DNA of 48,000 nucleotides from Erwinia oleae (GCF_000770305.1 NZ_JNVB01000028.1:1-48000); one strand, 5' to 3'; positions 1 through 9,310 are shown, numbered from the stretch's first letter. A program made the numbers and translations. Notes: generated by a model not told the origin, from the sequence alone.

Positions 1-1918
1 ACGTAAAGTCGGTATCATAAACGTTAAAACTGTCTGCGCCCACGCTACCCGCCATGACCAGGGCTCCACCTTCTGAACCGTTTACGGAAACGCCCACCGT
101 CATGATCAGATTGTTAACCGTGCCATCCGCCAGGACGTAGGTGAAAATATCTTCACTGCCAGCCAGTTTGATTATCGAATCGCCGTTGAGCGTATAGGTA
201 TAACGGCCATCCTGATGGAGGGTTAATTTACCGTAAGCACCCGCGATAGTGACGCCGCCCGCAGCAACTACCGTGTAGCTTGCGGCGTCGGTGATAATAC
301 CGCCAGCCACCGACTTCACCTGGCCTGTGCTTTCAACTCCACCGTTTTGCGCAAAAACCGACCCGGTTATGCTGCTGTCGCCATTAACCCGATAGTCTGT
401 GGTGCTGACGATATTGACGGTGACCTGTACCGGCAGCGGATCGTAGTTGGTTGACCAGAACCAGCCTTCATGCCCGGACTGGGTGCTTTCAACAACGACG
501 CGATAGGTTCCTTCCTCATAATCTGACAACGATACATTTAACGGTTTATCGCTGGACAGTGACTCTGTCGCAGTGGTTACGGTATCCCAACTGAAGGTCT
601 TCTCGTTATAAACCTGAAGCGACCACTTAATGGAAACCACGTTATTGACGTTAACATCTGCACCGGAAACGCTGACGTTGATGTTCTGCAAAACGCCGCG
701 ATCGTCAAGAGTAAAAGTATCGCTGACAAAGCTGTTGTTTTCATTGTCAAGGATGGTGCCCTGATCAACATACTCATGAACTGGCTCAACCTGACCTGTC
801 ACATCAGCCGCATTATCTTCCTGTGCGGTTTCAGTCCTGCTTAGCGTGATATCACGGTCAACGTACAGATCAACGGTTTCTCCCGTGGCGGTTTTACTGG
901 TGTAGTGAACATAATAGATGTTGTCGGTAACCGTGCCGCCGTCGGCGATCGCGTTGCCTTCGTCATCGGTGATCACCGGCTTGGTGGCGCTGTTGCCCGT
1001 GTCGTTTTCGCTGTTTTCTTCGATTTCCTCGCTTTCACCGCTTTCCTCATTCTCACCGGTGCCGCTCTCTTCGCCAATGCCGCCGTCGACGATCACGTTA
1101 ACCGTATCGCTGACCGGGTTGCCGTCGGCGTCAGTGCCGTCAACCACAATCGCGTGCCCGCCGTCGGCCAGCGGGGCGTCCGGCGTGAATCTCCAGTTGC
1201 CGTCCTCATCCGCCACCGTTTCGCCCAGCACCTCGTCACCGTCGGTGATGATCACCGGGGAGCCCGGCTGCATGCCGCCGCCCTCAAGCGTCGGGGTGTT
1301 GTCGGTAACCGTGCCGCCGTCAGCGATCGCGTTGCCTTCGTCATCGGTGATCACCGGACGGTTAAGGCTGTTTTCAGCAGCCAGCTCCGCAGATTCATTT
1401 TCCTCATCGGGGATATGTACAGGGGCTGGTGATTGATCAGACGATTCAGATGAAACAGACTTTCGATGGCTTCCTTTTTTGGAAGAAGGCGCAAGACCCA
1501 CGGTCATCGCGGTAGCGGCCAGCGAACCGCCCGCAGCGATTGGTAAAATATTCTGGCCGGCAATTATTGACTCAACGGGAACAGATGCAAGGTCATAAGA
1601 ACCGTTTACAGCATCATATTCATACGCCCAGGCCACGCCGTCTGGCCCTGAAGCTATAACAGCAGGTAGCTCGCTTACCGGATAGTCCTCCAGCACAATC
1701 TGATGGTTTACGCTGGCGGATTCGTCAACGACCTCAAGAACGAGATTGTTATCAACTTTTTTGGCGGTGATTTTTTTTGGCGGTTGGCCATCTTCGCTGT
1801 GAATTTCAAGCGAGGCTGCGGTGGCAGGAGTTTTGAAAGATAATAGCTGATTAGCTTTTAACAGCTCTTTAAAAACAACTTTACCTTTTACATCCTTTAC
1901 GATTAATTGAAGATTCAT
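1..1918 (-). CDS. Bap/BapA-like giant biofilm adhesin, N-terminal part (runs off left edge)
   Basis: Partial; 639 complete codons are visible. An in-frame TGA lies two codons before the ATG at 1918, so this is the first possible start. Residues 1-120 form a beta-rich N-terminal region, followed by a Gly/Ala hydrophobic stretch at about 124-143 and a Ser-rich spacer. This layout fits the prefix domain that precedes the repeats of BapA/LapF-type adhesins secreted by type I systems. An Ig-like domain begins near residue 188 (motif PVITDDEGNAIADGG). A Ser/Glu/Gly linker follows at about 283-310, then a second copy of the Ig start at 314-333 that breaks into unrelated sequence. A VCBS-like stretch lies near the window edge (motifs GRYTYTLNG and EDIFTYVLADGT). 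The inferred role is cell-surface attachment and biofilm. The C-terminus and any secretion genes are outside the window. Family membership is well supported; the exact subtype is not. Confidence 0.82.
   Translation of the reverse strand, partial: MNLQLIVKDVKGKVVFKELLKANQLLSFKTPATAASLEIHSEDGQPPKKITAKKVDNNLVLEVVDESASVNHQIVLEDYPVSELPAVIASGPDGVAWAYEYDAVNGSYDLASVPVESIIAGQNILPIAAGGSLAATAMTVGLAPSSKKGSHRKSVSSESSDQSPAPVHIPDEENESAELAAENSLNRPVITDDEGNAIADGGTVTDNTPTLEGGGMQPGSPVIITDGDEVLGETVADEDGNWRFTPDAPLADGGHAIVVDGTDADGNPVSDTVNVIVDGGIGEESGTGENEESGESEEIEENSENDTGNSATKPVITDDEGNAIADGGTVTDNIYYVHYTSKTATGETVDLYVDRDITLSRTETAQEDNAADVTGQVEPVHEYVDQGTILDNENNSFVSDTFTLDDRGVLQNINVSVSGADVNVNNVVSIKWSLQVYNEKTFSWDTVTTATESLSSDKPLNVSLSDYEEGTYRVVVESTQSGHEGWFWSTNYDPLPVQVTVNIVSTTDYRVNGDSSITGSVFAQNGGVESTGQVKSVAGGIITDAASYTVVAAGGVTIAGAYGKLTLHQDGRYTYTLNGDSIIKLAGSEDIFTYVLADGTVNNLIMTVGVSVNGSEGGALVMAGSVGADSFNVYDTDFT
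920..979 (-). repeat. 60-bp direct repeat, copy B, inside the adhesin gene
   Basis: It matches 1298-1357 at 59 of 60 positions; the only difference is g at 944 against a at 1322. It encodes residues 314-333, the opening of an Ig-like domain. Confidence 0.9.
1298..1357 (-). repeat. 60-bp direct repeat, copy A, inside the adhesin gene
   Basis: It pairs with 920-979 in the same orientation, 378 bp (126 codons) away. Here the repeat opens a full Ig-like domain (residues 188 to about 280). Confidence 0.9.
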
Positions 1919-2391
1919 TTTTTCACCAAAGCATTACAAACATTTGGCTGCTTATCGAAAACAGCATCCCTGACTTCTTGCATCCGCACGAACTTATCCA
2001 TGACCACAAATTGCCCACTCTGAAACGGGTAAAAATCCGAACCTCGTTCTACAGGGCGTCTGAATGTTACCGTCTATCCTCATATCTCTGGCGGCGATTG
2101 CCGGGTTTACATCAAATGTAACTAGCGGACATCTGCGATGTTTTCTTAAAAAAACAATCAATAAATTCCTGTAAATTTACGTAGGAAAACTGCGCTATCT
2201 GCCAAAAAATAAACTAAAACTGAGCCAGTATTTAAGGGGCTCGCTCCGGGTTGAAATTCAGAAAAAGACAATAAATTTTCGAAATGGCGGGGGAGTAATG
2301 GAATGGAAAGCGATATAAAAATATTCCTGCCAGCATAAACCGTGTCAGAAAAGTTTTTCCGGCAAGTAATGATATTGGTGGGAAAAAGATA
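1919..2391 (-). promoter_or_regulatory. AT-rich upstream region of the adhesin gene
   Basis: This is most of the 517-bp gap between the adhesin start and sspB. It is AT-rich and has no ORF I can support. It contains a perfect 6-bp inverted repeat, ttacat-caa-atgtaa, at 2107-2121. I see no convincing -35/-10 pair and no Shine-Dalgarno stronger than the ggtg just before the ATG. It presumably holds the adhesin promoter and a leader. Confidence 0.4.
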
Positions 2392-2414
2392 AAAAAAAGC
2401 TCACCGGAGTGAGC
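2392..2414 (-). terminator. Intrinsic terminator after sspB
   Basis: On the minus strand, GCTCAC-TCCG-GTGAGC is followed by a run of eight T. It lies 22 bases beyond the sspB stop. Confidence 0.8.
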
Positions 2415-2435
2415 CTTAGAGGATAAAAAATATGC

Positions 2436-2927
2436 TTACTTCACCACGCGCAGGGCCGGACGGCCGCCGCGCGGAGGCGGGTCGTCGTCAGGATTGTTGT
2501 CTTCATCCTGAATGCTGTCGTCAGGCCGATCGCCATCAATAACCGACATGACCGTTTCCGGCGACTCCTCTTCAGGATTGTATTCACCCGCTTCGGTATA
2601 CACCGGTTCCGGCTCGAACATTGTGCCGGCGCCATTCTCACGCGCGTAAATAGCCATGATCGCCGCCATTGGCACGGTCACCTGACGCGGAACACCGCCG
2701 AAACGGGCGTTAAAAGATACCTCGTCATTGCCCAGCGCGAGGTTACCCACGGCGCGCGGTGCAATGTTCAGTACAATCTGGCCGTCACGCGCATATTCCA
2801 GCGGCACCATGACGCCCGGCAGGTTAATATCAACTACCAGATGCGGCGTTAGCTGGTTATCAAGCAACCAGTCGTAGAACGCACGCAGCAGATAGGGTCG
2901 ACGTCCACTCAGTTGGGTAGTATCCAT
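2436..2927 (-). CDS. sspB: SspB, ClpXP adaptor (stringent starvation protein B)
   Basis: 163 residues against 165 in E. coli. SspB binds the ssrA tag on proteins released from stalled ribosomes and tethers them to ClpX. Residues 1-110 are the folded substrate-binding domain (conserved RRPYLLRAFYDWLLDNQLTP and ARENGAGTMFEPE). An acidic, low-complexity linker of about 40 residues follows. The C-terminal RGGRPALRVVK is the XB peptide that docks on the ClpX zinc domain, and it is intact. The gene starts 4 bases after the sspA stop, so the two are cotranscribed. The acidic linker is the only part that differs much from E. coli. Confidence 0.97.
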   Translation of the reverse strand: MDTTQLSGRRPYLLRAFYDWLLDNQLTPHLVVDINLPGVMVPLEYARDGQIVLNIAPRAVGNLALGNDEVSFNARFGGVPRQVTVPMAAIMAIYARENGAGTMFEPEPVYTEAGEYNPEEESPETVMSVIDGDRPDDSIQDEDNNPDDDPPPRGGRPALRVVK

Positions 2928-2931
2928 ACGT

Positions 2932-3573
2932 CTAGCCCCGGGTTTGCAGGCGCATTTCGCGTTCCGGTTCAGTCAGAGACGCCAGGAACGAGTCGCGCTC
3001 AAACACGCGCGTCATATAGCCTTTCAGCTCTTTCGATCCGGCGCCAGCCAGTTCTATGCCCATCTGCGGCAGACGCCACAGCAGCGGCGCCAGGTAGCAA
3101 TCTACCAGGCTGAACTCTTCGCTCATAAAGAATGGCGTACGGGCGAACAGGGGCGCAATCGCCAGCAGTTCTTCACGCAGCTGCTTACGTGCGGCTTCCG
3201 CTTCCTGAGCCGTACCGTTTTCAACTTTGCGCATCAGGCTGTACCAGTCGTTCTCGACGCGGTGCATCATCAGGCGGCTTTCGCCACGCGCAACCGGATA
3301 AACCGGCATCAGCGGTGGATGCGGGAAGCGCTCGTCCAGATACTCCATGATGATGCGTGACTCATACAGCGTCAGCTCGCGATCGACCAGGGTAGGGACG
3401 GTGCGGTACGGATTGAGGTCAATCAGATCCTGTGGCAGGTTATCCATTTCTACCTGTTCAATCTCAACGCTGACACCCTTCTCCGCGAGAACAATGCGAA
3501 CCTGATGGCTAAAAATGTCAGTTGGACCAGAAAACAGCGTCATCACCGAACGTTTGTTGGCAGCGACAGCCAT
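2932..3573 (-). CDS. sspA: SspA, GST-fold RNA-polymerase-associated stringent starvation protein
   Basis: 213 residues. SspA binds RNA polymerase and alters sigma-70 promoter use in stationary phase and acid stress. The thioredoxin-like N-domain (starting MAVAANKRSVMTLFSGPTDI, with PYRTVPTLVDRELTLYESRI) is followed by the helical C-domain. The surface loop PHPPLMPVYPVAR, containing the conserved proline-histidine pocket, is present. I chose the ATG at 3573 because it gives the E. coli length. A start 57 bases further upstream only adds non-conserved residues. The gene heads the sspAB pair, and the rpsI terminator separates it from the ribosomal genes. Confidence 0.96.
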   Translation of the reverse strand: MAVAANKRSVMTLFSGPTDIFSHQVRIVLAEKGVSVEIEQVEMDNLPQDLIDLNPYRTVPTLVDRELTLYESRIIMEYLDERFPHPPLMPVYPVARGESRLMMHRVENDWYSLMRKVENGTAQEAEAARKQLREELLAIAPLFARTPFFMSEEFSLVDCYLAPLLWRLPQMGIELAGAGSKELKGYMTRVFERDSFLASLTEPEREMRLQTRG

Positions 3574-3824
3574 GTAAACCTCCAAGTTTATCCAGAAAAT
3601 ACTACGCAAGGCCACCAGATGGCGACTCACCTGCTTAACCCGTTGTCATTAGCACGACGCGAAACTGAACAACGAACCGCTCAGGACTTCATGCATAAAT
3701 GCCCTGCTTATGGGCGCAAAGTGACAGAGAGTTTATCAGATTTTAGTCTGCTTGTGGGGGCGGGAACACGGATTTGAGGGGAAAAGGATTAACTTCGTCT
3801 CGTTTCCCGGCATTTCCCTGCGTC
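3574..3824 (-). promoter_or_regulatory. sspA upstream region
   Basis: This is the sspA-proximal part of the gap before rpsI, which also holds the rpsI terminator at 3825-3859. It should carry the sspA promoter. I could not pick a hexamer pair with confidence and saw no other structure. Confidence 0.35.
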
Positions 3825-3859
3825 CAAAAAAGAAAAACCCGGCGCAAGCACCGGGTTTT
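3825..3859 (-). terminator. Intrinsic terminator after rpsI
   Basis: A 9-bp stem (AAAACCCGG / CCGGGTTTT) with an 8-base loop is followed by a T-rich tail on the minus strand. It lies about 30 bases past the rpsI stop. Confidence 0.9.
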
Positions 3860-3889
3860 CGATAATCGCTTCTGCCGGAGCAGAGCAAA

Positions 3890-4726
<837 letters not shown>

Positions 4727-4884
4727 CTAAAAGCTTACCCAAATTAAGTTACACGTTGGTGAAATCCCAAACGCTTGAATAAACGGTTGAGGCTCACACG
4801 ACCATCTTGACCAGCAAGCCCACCCCCTCGGACAGAGTTGCCAGCGCAGCAAAGTTTCTGGGAAGAAAAACTTTGTCGTAACGT

Positions 4885-4928
4885 GGGGTCGCAAGATTAT
4901 AGAGAAGTCATCACCAAAGCGCGACCCC
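4885..4928 (-). promoter_or_regulatory. rplM-rpsI promoter with flanking inverted repeat
   Basis: On the minus strand a perfect TATAAT lies at 4901-4896, with no good -35 at 16-18 bp. GGGGTCGC (4928-4921) and GCGACCCC (4892-4885) form a perfect 8-bp inverted repeat with 28 bases between them, which bracket the -10. It is the only strong -10 before rplM. Confidence 0.65.
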
Positions 4929-4957
4929 TTTTTGCAAAAATTACCGGGAGCTTTTGC

Positions 4958-6085
4958 TTATGGCAGGTGCGGCAGGCGCAGATACTCCTCGCTTTGCATC
5001 TCCTGAAGGCGCGACATGCAGCGCTGATACTCAAATTTCAGCTTAGCGCCCTGATAAATTTCGTGTAGCGACGCTTCAGCCGACACCACCAGCTTGACGT
5101 GGCGCTCGTAAAACTCATCCACCAGCGCCAGAAAACGCCGCGCCTGATCCTCGGTTTTGTAGATCATCACCGGCACGTTAAACAGCAGCATGCTGTGAAA
5201 GCGGCGCGAAAGCTCAATGTAATCGTGCTGACTGCGACCTTCGCCGCACAGCGTATGAAAATCCATCGCCACTACGCCTTCAGCGACGCCCATTGTCGGC
5301 AGCGAACGGTGATTGATAGTGAGCACCGGCTTATCGGTCGGCTTATGCCCCGCCAGGGCGGTAAACATGCGCTCCATTGCCTGTGAGGTGCTCTCGTTAA
5401 GCGGCGTCATCCACAGATGCGCCGAGGTCAGCGTGCGCAGTCGGTAATCGATACCGGCATCGACGTTCATAATTTCGCAGTGCGTTTTGATCATCTCAAT
5501 CGCGGGAAGAAAACGGGCGCGCTGTAGTCCGTTGCGATAGAGCTCATCCGGCGGGATGTTCGATGTCGCCACCAGTGTGATGCCGCGCGCGAACAGTGCT
5601 TCCATCAGCGTGCCAAGCAGCATCGCATCCGTGATATCCGAAACAAAAAATTCATCAAAGCAGAGCAGATCGGTTTCATTTTTGAACCCATCGGCAATGC
5701 TCTGCAAGGGATCGCTTTGCCCCTGAAGCGCGGTCAGTTCTTCATGCACGCGCAGCATAAAGCGATGAAAATGCAGCCGCAGCTTGCGCTCGCCAGGGAC
5801 TGCCTGAAAAAACAGATCCATCAGCCAGGTTTTTCCCCGCCCAACGCCGCCCCACATATAGAGTCCGCGAACCGGCTGAACCGCCTCATTTTTACCTTTG
5901 CCAATAATTTTAGTCAGCTTGCCGAACAAACCTTTGCCTGACTCCGGTTTTGTCGCCCCCGCGCCGCTCAGGGCGTGATAAATCTCATCAAGCCGGGAGA
6001 TGGCTTCGCGCTGCACGTCATCGGGTTGATACTCGCCGTTTTCCAGCGCCTGCTGGTACCGCGACAGAGGAGACATCATTTGCAT
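4958..6085 (-). CDS. zapE: ZapE, cell-division AFG1-type ATPase
   Basis: 375 residues, as in E. coli. ZapE is an ATPase that associates with the FtsZ ring during constriction and weakens FtsZ polymers. The Walker A motif GGVGRGKT is at residues 79-86 and Walker B LCFDEFF near 141-147. The sensor region VATSNIPPDELY and the conserved end SRLQEMQSEEYL are present. Residues 40-70 are a variable low-complexity insert. The gene is divergent from zapG, with 185 bases between their starts. Confidence 0.96.
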   Translation of the reverse strand: MQMMSPLSRYQQALENGEYQPDDVQREAISRLDEIYHALSGAGATKPESGKGLFGKLTKIIGKGKNEAVQPVRGLYMWGGVGRGKTWLMDLFFQAVPGERKLRLHFHRFMLRVHEELTALQGQSDPLQSIADGFKNETDLLCFDEFFVSDITDAMLLGTLMEALFARGITLVATSNIPPDELYRNGLQRARFLPAIEMIKTHCEIMNVDAGIDYRLRTLTSAHLWMTPLNESTSQAMERMFTALAGHKPTDKPVLTINHRSLPTMGVAEGVVAMDFHTLCGEGRSQHDYIELSRRFHSMLLFNVPVMIYKTEDQARRFLALVDEFYERHVKLVVSAEASLHEIYQGAKLKFEYQRCMSRLQEMQSEEYLRLPHLP

Positions 6086-6270
6086 AATCTGTTCACATTT
6101 CCTGAAATATTCGGAGCAATCAGAAGGTTGATCGTAAAAAAAACGCTTCCAGACTAAGCTATGCTGCCTCAGGATTCCACTTCCGTGAGATTAGCGGTTA
6201 TAGTGGCTAACAGTGGACTGGCATCAACCAGACGAACCTACGGAACAATGAACACAACACGGGAGTTATT

Positions 6271-6678
6271 ATGACCTGGGAATACGGGCTTATTGGGTTG
6301 GTAGTTGGATTGGTTATCGGCGCGGTGGCAATGCGCTTTGGTAACAGGAAACTACGGGAACAGCGCTCAATGCAGTACGAGCTGGAAAAAACCAAGGCCG
6401 AACTGGCCGACTACCGTGAAGAGTTGACCAGTCACTTTGCGCAAAGCGCAGAACTGCTGGATAACATGGCGCGCGACTATCGCCAGCTTTATCAGCACAT
6501 GGCGAAAGGCTCTAACGATTTGCTGCCTAATCTGCCCGGCGAGAAAAATCCATTCGCTTATCAGTTAACGGAGTCGGAAGCGGATAATGACCAGGCGCCG
6601 GTGCAGATGCCGCGCGACTACCCCGATAGCGCTTCCGGCCTGCTGCGCGGCGAAGCGGCGATCGGGAGTAAAAAATAA
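6271..6678 (+). CDS. zapG: ZapG (YhcB), inner-membrane cell-division and envelope protein, DUF1043
   Basis: 135 residues. A single N-terminal membrane segment (residues about 4-22, YGLIGLVVGLVIGAVAMRFG) precedes a cytoplasmic coiled coil (about 25-85). The family is linked to division and to coordination of envelope synthesis. The conserved tail NDQAPVQMPRDY is present. The Shine-Dalgarno ggag lies 7 bases before the ATG. It is divergent from zapE, and a terminator separates it from degQ. Confidence 0.95.
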   Translation: MTWEYGLIGLVVGLVIGAVAMRFGNRKLREQRSMQYELEKTKAELADYREELTSHFAQSAELLDNMARDYRQLYQHMAKGSNDLLPNLPGEKNPFAYQLTESEADNDQAPVQMPRDYPDSASGLLRGEAAIGSKK

Positions 6679-6687
6679 GCCTTCCTC

Positions 6688-6710
6688 AGGGGCGATTGTC
6701 GCCCTTTATT
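6688..6710 (+). terminator. Intrinsic terminator after zapG
   Basis: The hairpin gggcga-ttg-tcgccc is followed by tttatt, 12-20 bases after the zapG stop and upstream of degQ. Confidence 0.7.
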
Positions 6711-6757
6711 CCACGCCGGCACGCGTCCCCCATTTATCAAGTGAGAGCGTTGTAACG

Positions 6758-8128
6758 ATGAAGAAGAAATCATTACTGTTAAGCGTATTAGCATTAAGTA
6801 TTGGCCTCAATCTGACCGTTACGCCTCAGGCTCAGGCGACGCTGCCGGCACAAATTCAGGGCCAGCCGCTACCGAGCCTGGCGCCAATGTTGGAAAAAGT
6901 GCTGCCTGCGGTGGTGAGCGTCCATGTGGAAGGTACGCAGACGCAAGCCCAGGAGATCCCTGAACCACTCAAGCGGTTCTTTGGTCAGAGCGAAGGCAAC
7001 GGTGAGGCGCAACCGCAGCCTTTTGAAGGGCTCGCTTCCGGCGTGGTCATCAATGCAGAGAAAGGCTACGTATTAACCAATAATCATGTGGTGAACGGCG
7101 CGGACAAAATCAGTGTTCAGCTCAGCGACGGGCGCGAGTTTGACGCGAAGCTGATCGGCCACGACGAGCAGACAGATATTGCGCTGATTCAGATTAACGG
7201 CGCAAAAGGGCTGACGCAGATTAAAGTGGCTGACTCAGATCAGTTAAAAGTTGGCGACTTTGCCGTCGCCATCGGCAATCCGTTCGGCCTGGGTCAAACC
7301 GCCACTTCCGGGATCATCTCGGCGCTGGGCCGCAGCGGACTGAACCTTGAAGGGCTGGAAAACTTTATACAGACCGACGCGGCCATTAATCGCGGCAACT
7401 CCGGCGGCGCGCTGGTAAACCTTAACGGCGAACTGATTGGTCTGAATACCGCTATCCTCTCCTCTGCCGGTGGCAATATCGGCATCGGCTTTGCCATTCC
7501 GGGCAATATGGCGATGAATCTTGCTCAGCAGCTGATTGAGTTTGGCGAAGTGAAGCGCGGCCAGTTGGGGATCAAAGGCACTGAAATGACGGCGGACATG
7601 GCCAAAGCCTTCAACGTCGATATCCAGCGCGGCGCCTTCGTTAACGAAGTGATTCCGGGTTCTGCGGCGGCGAAAGCAGGCATCAAAGCAGGCGATATTA
7701 TTACCACGCTGGATGACAAACCTGTGGAGAGCTTTGCCGCGCTGCGCGTGAAAATCGGCACCACCGCACCGGGTAAAGACGTCCGCGTCGGCCTGATCCG
7801 CGACGGCAAACCGCAGACGGTTAGCGTGAAGCTGGACACCAGCACGCAAACCACCGTCAGCGCTGAACAGATGACGCCTGCGCTTCAGGGCGCTACCTTT
7901 AGCGACGGCGCAGCGAAAGACGGCACGAAAGGCGTCAGCGTTACCGCCGTTGAAAAATCGACACCAGCAGAGCAGTTTGGCCTGCAAAAAGACGACGTTA
8001 TCGTCGGCGTAAACCGCACGCGGGTACAGAATCTTACCGAACTGCGCAAGCTGCTGGACGCTAAACCGCCGTTGCTGGCGCTGAATGTGATCCGCGGCGG
8101 TGAAAGCATTTATCTGCTGCTGCGCTAA
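6758..8128 (+). CDS. degQ: DegQ, periplasmic HtrA-family serine endoprotease
   Basis: 456 residues against 455 in E. coli. DegQ degrades and chaperones misfolded periplasmic proteins. The signal peptide is residues 1-27, ending AQA. The trypsin-like domain has the triad His110 (TNNHVV), Asp140 (QTDIAL) and Ser215 (GNSGG). Two PDZ domains follow, at about 255-345 and 365-455. The ATG at 6758 was chosen because it begins the signal peptide; an upstream in-frame start would overlap zapG. The LA loop near residues 60-90 is short, as in DegQ rather than DegP. degS follows after 77 bases. Confidence 0.97.
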   Translation: MKKKSLLLSVLALSIGLNLTVTPQAQATLPAQIQGQPLPSLAPMLEKVLPAVVSVHVEGTQTQAQEIPEPLKRFFGQSEGNGEAQPQPFEGLASGVVINAEKGYVLTNNHVVNGADKISVQLSDGREFDAKLIGHDEQTDIALIQINGAKGLTQIKVADSDQLKVGDFAVAIGNPFGLGQTATSGIISALGRSGLNLEGLENFIQTDAAINRGNSGGALVNLNGELIGLNTAILSSAGGNIGIGFAIPGNMAMNLAQQLIEFGEVKRGQLGIKGTEMTADMAKAFNVDIQRGAFVNEVIPGSAAAKAGIKAGDIITTLDDKPVESFAALRVKIGTTAPGKDVRVGLIRDGKPQTVSVKLDTSTQTTVSAEQMTPALQGATFSDGAAKDGTKGVSVTAVEKSTPAEQFGLQKDDVIVGVNRTRVQNLTELRKLLDAKPPLLALNVIRGGESIYLLLR

Positions 8129-8136
8129 ATGATGAT

Positions 8137-8156
8137 GCGGACACCTGCGTGTCCGC
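8137..8156 (+). other. Intercistronic hairpin between degQ and degS
   Basis: The perfect 8-bp stem gcggacac-ctgc-gtgtccgc begins 9 bases after the degQ stop. No T tract follows, so it is not a standard terminator. It may protect the degQ message or reduce read-through into degS. Confidence 0.6.
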
Positions 8157-8205
8157 TCAACTCGTGTTATTCTGCCGGACGTTCATTCACTTATCATTCA
8201 ACGCC

Positions 8206-9264
8206 ATGTTTCTTAAACTCTTACGTTCGGTGCTTCTTGGTTTAGTGGTAGCAGGTCTTCTGCTGGCCGCCGTACCTGCGTTGAGGATCGGCACTGACTT
8301 CTTTGCTCATAAAGACGACAGCGCGAATCGCTCGCCGGTCAGCTATAACGCTGCGGTTCGTCGTGCCGCCCCCGCCGTCGTGAATGTTTACAACCGCAGC
8401 GCCAACGCCTCGGCTGATAATCTGGAAATTCGCACGCTTGGTTCCGGCGTTATCATGGATGCGCGCGGTTATATTCTTACCAACAAACACGTCATTAACG
8501 ACGCCGATCAGATCATTGTCGCGTTGCAGGACGGTCGTATATTTGAGGCGATGCTGGTGGGTTCCGATAGCCTGACCGATCTGGCGGTGTTGAAAATCAC
8601 CGCCTCCGCCCTGCCGGTGATCCCTATTAACCCTAAACGCATCGCGCATATCGGCGATCTGGTGATGGCGATCGGCAATCCTTATAACATTGGTCAGACC
8701 GTGACGCAGGGCATTATCAGCGCCACCGGGCGGGTCGGATTGAGCCCTTCACGCTATCAAAACTTCCTGCAAACCGATGCCTCCATTAACAAAGGCAATT
8801 CGGGCGGCGCGCTGATTAATTCGCTTGGCGAGCTGATGGGCATCAACACACTTTCTTTCGATAAAAGCAACGATGGCGAGACGCCGGAAGGCATTGGCTT
8901 TGCCATTCCAACCGTGCTGGCGGCGAAGATCATGGATAAGCTGATCCGTGATGGCCGGGTGATCAGAGGCTTCATTGGCATCAGCGGTCGGGAGATCCCG
9001 CAGTTTCATGCGCAGAATGCCAGTCTCGACCACATTCAGGGGATCGTGGTGACCAACGTCGCGCAGGGCGGCCCGGCGGCGAAGGCGGGGCTTCAGGTTA
9101 ACGATGTGATCACTCGCGTGAATAACCGACCCGCCGTCTCGGCGGTGGAGACGATGGATCAGGTAGCTGAGATCAGGCCGGGAACGGTGATCGACGTCAA
9201 TATTCTGCGTAATGACCGCAAGATGACGTTACCGATCACGGTGCTGGAATATCCGGGGAACTAG
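8206..9264 (+). CDS. degS: DegS, site-1 protease of the sigma-E envelope stress response
   Basis: 352 residues, close to 355 in E. coli. DegS is anchored in the inner membrane by an N-terminal segment (residues about 5-25). It cleaves RseA when its PDZ domain senses unfolded porin tails, starting sigma-E release. The catalytic triad is His95, Asp125 and Ser199 (KGNSGG). One PDZ domain occupies about 255-345, unlike the two in DegQ. I chose the ATG at 8206 because it starts the membrane anchor; a longer frame begins inside the degQ-degS hairpin. Confidence 0.97.
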   Translation: MFLKLLRSVLLGLVVAGLLLAAVPALRIGTDFFAHKDDSANRSPVSYNAAVRRAAPAVVNVYNRSANASADNLEIRTLGSGVIMDARGYILTNKHVINDADQIIVALQDGRIFEAMLVGSDSLTDLAVLKITASALPVIPINPKRIAHIGDLVMAIGNPYNIGQTVTQGIISATGRVGLSPSRYQNFLQTDASINKGNSGGALINSLGELMGINTLSFDKSNDGETPEGIGFAIPTVLAAKIMDKLIRDGRVIRGFIGISGREIPQFHAQNASLDHIQGIVVTNVAQGGPAAKAGLQVNDVITRVNNRPAVSAVETMDQVAEIRPGTVIDVNILRNDRKMTLPITVLEYPGN

Positions 9265-9281
9265 CGTCAGGCAGGATAGTG

Positions 9282-9310
9282 AAAAGCAGGGCCGGACGGT
9301 GCCGGCCCTG
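9282..9310 (-). terminator. Intrinsic terminator after mdh
   Basis: On the minus strand a 9-bp stem CAGGGCCGG / CCGGCCCTG is followed by CTTTTC. It lies between the convergent ends of degS and mdh. Confidence 0.75.

Noticed and set aside
905-1432. Two overlapping plus-strand ORFs of 172-175 codons
   Set aside because: They lie antisense inside the repeat-rich, high-GC part of the adhesin gene. Their translations mirror the repeats and have no Shine-Dalgarno.
1919-2435. Possible c-di-GMP riboswitch before the adhesin
   Set aside because: I looked for the conserved GEMM core and paired stems in the leader and found neither.
6587-6757. N-terminal extension of degQ
   Set aside because: It overlaps zapG in another frame and precedes a clear signal peptide at 6758, so the shorter start is right.
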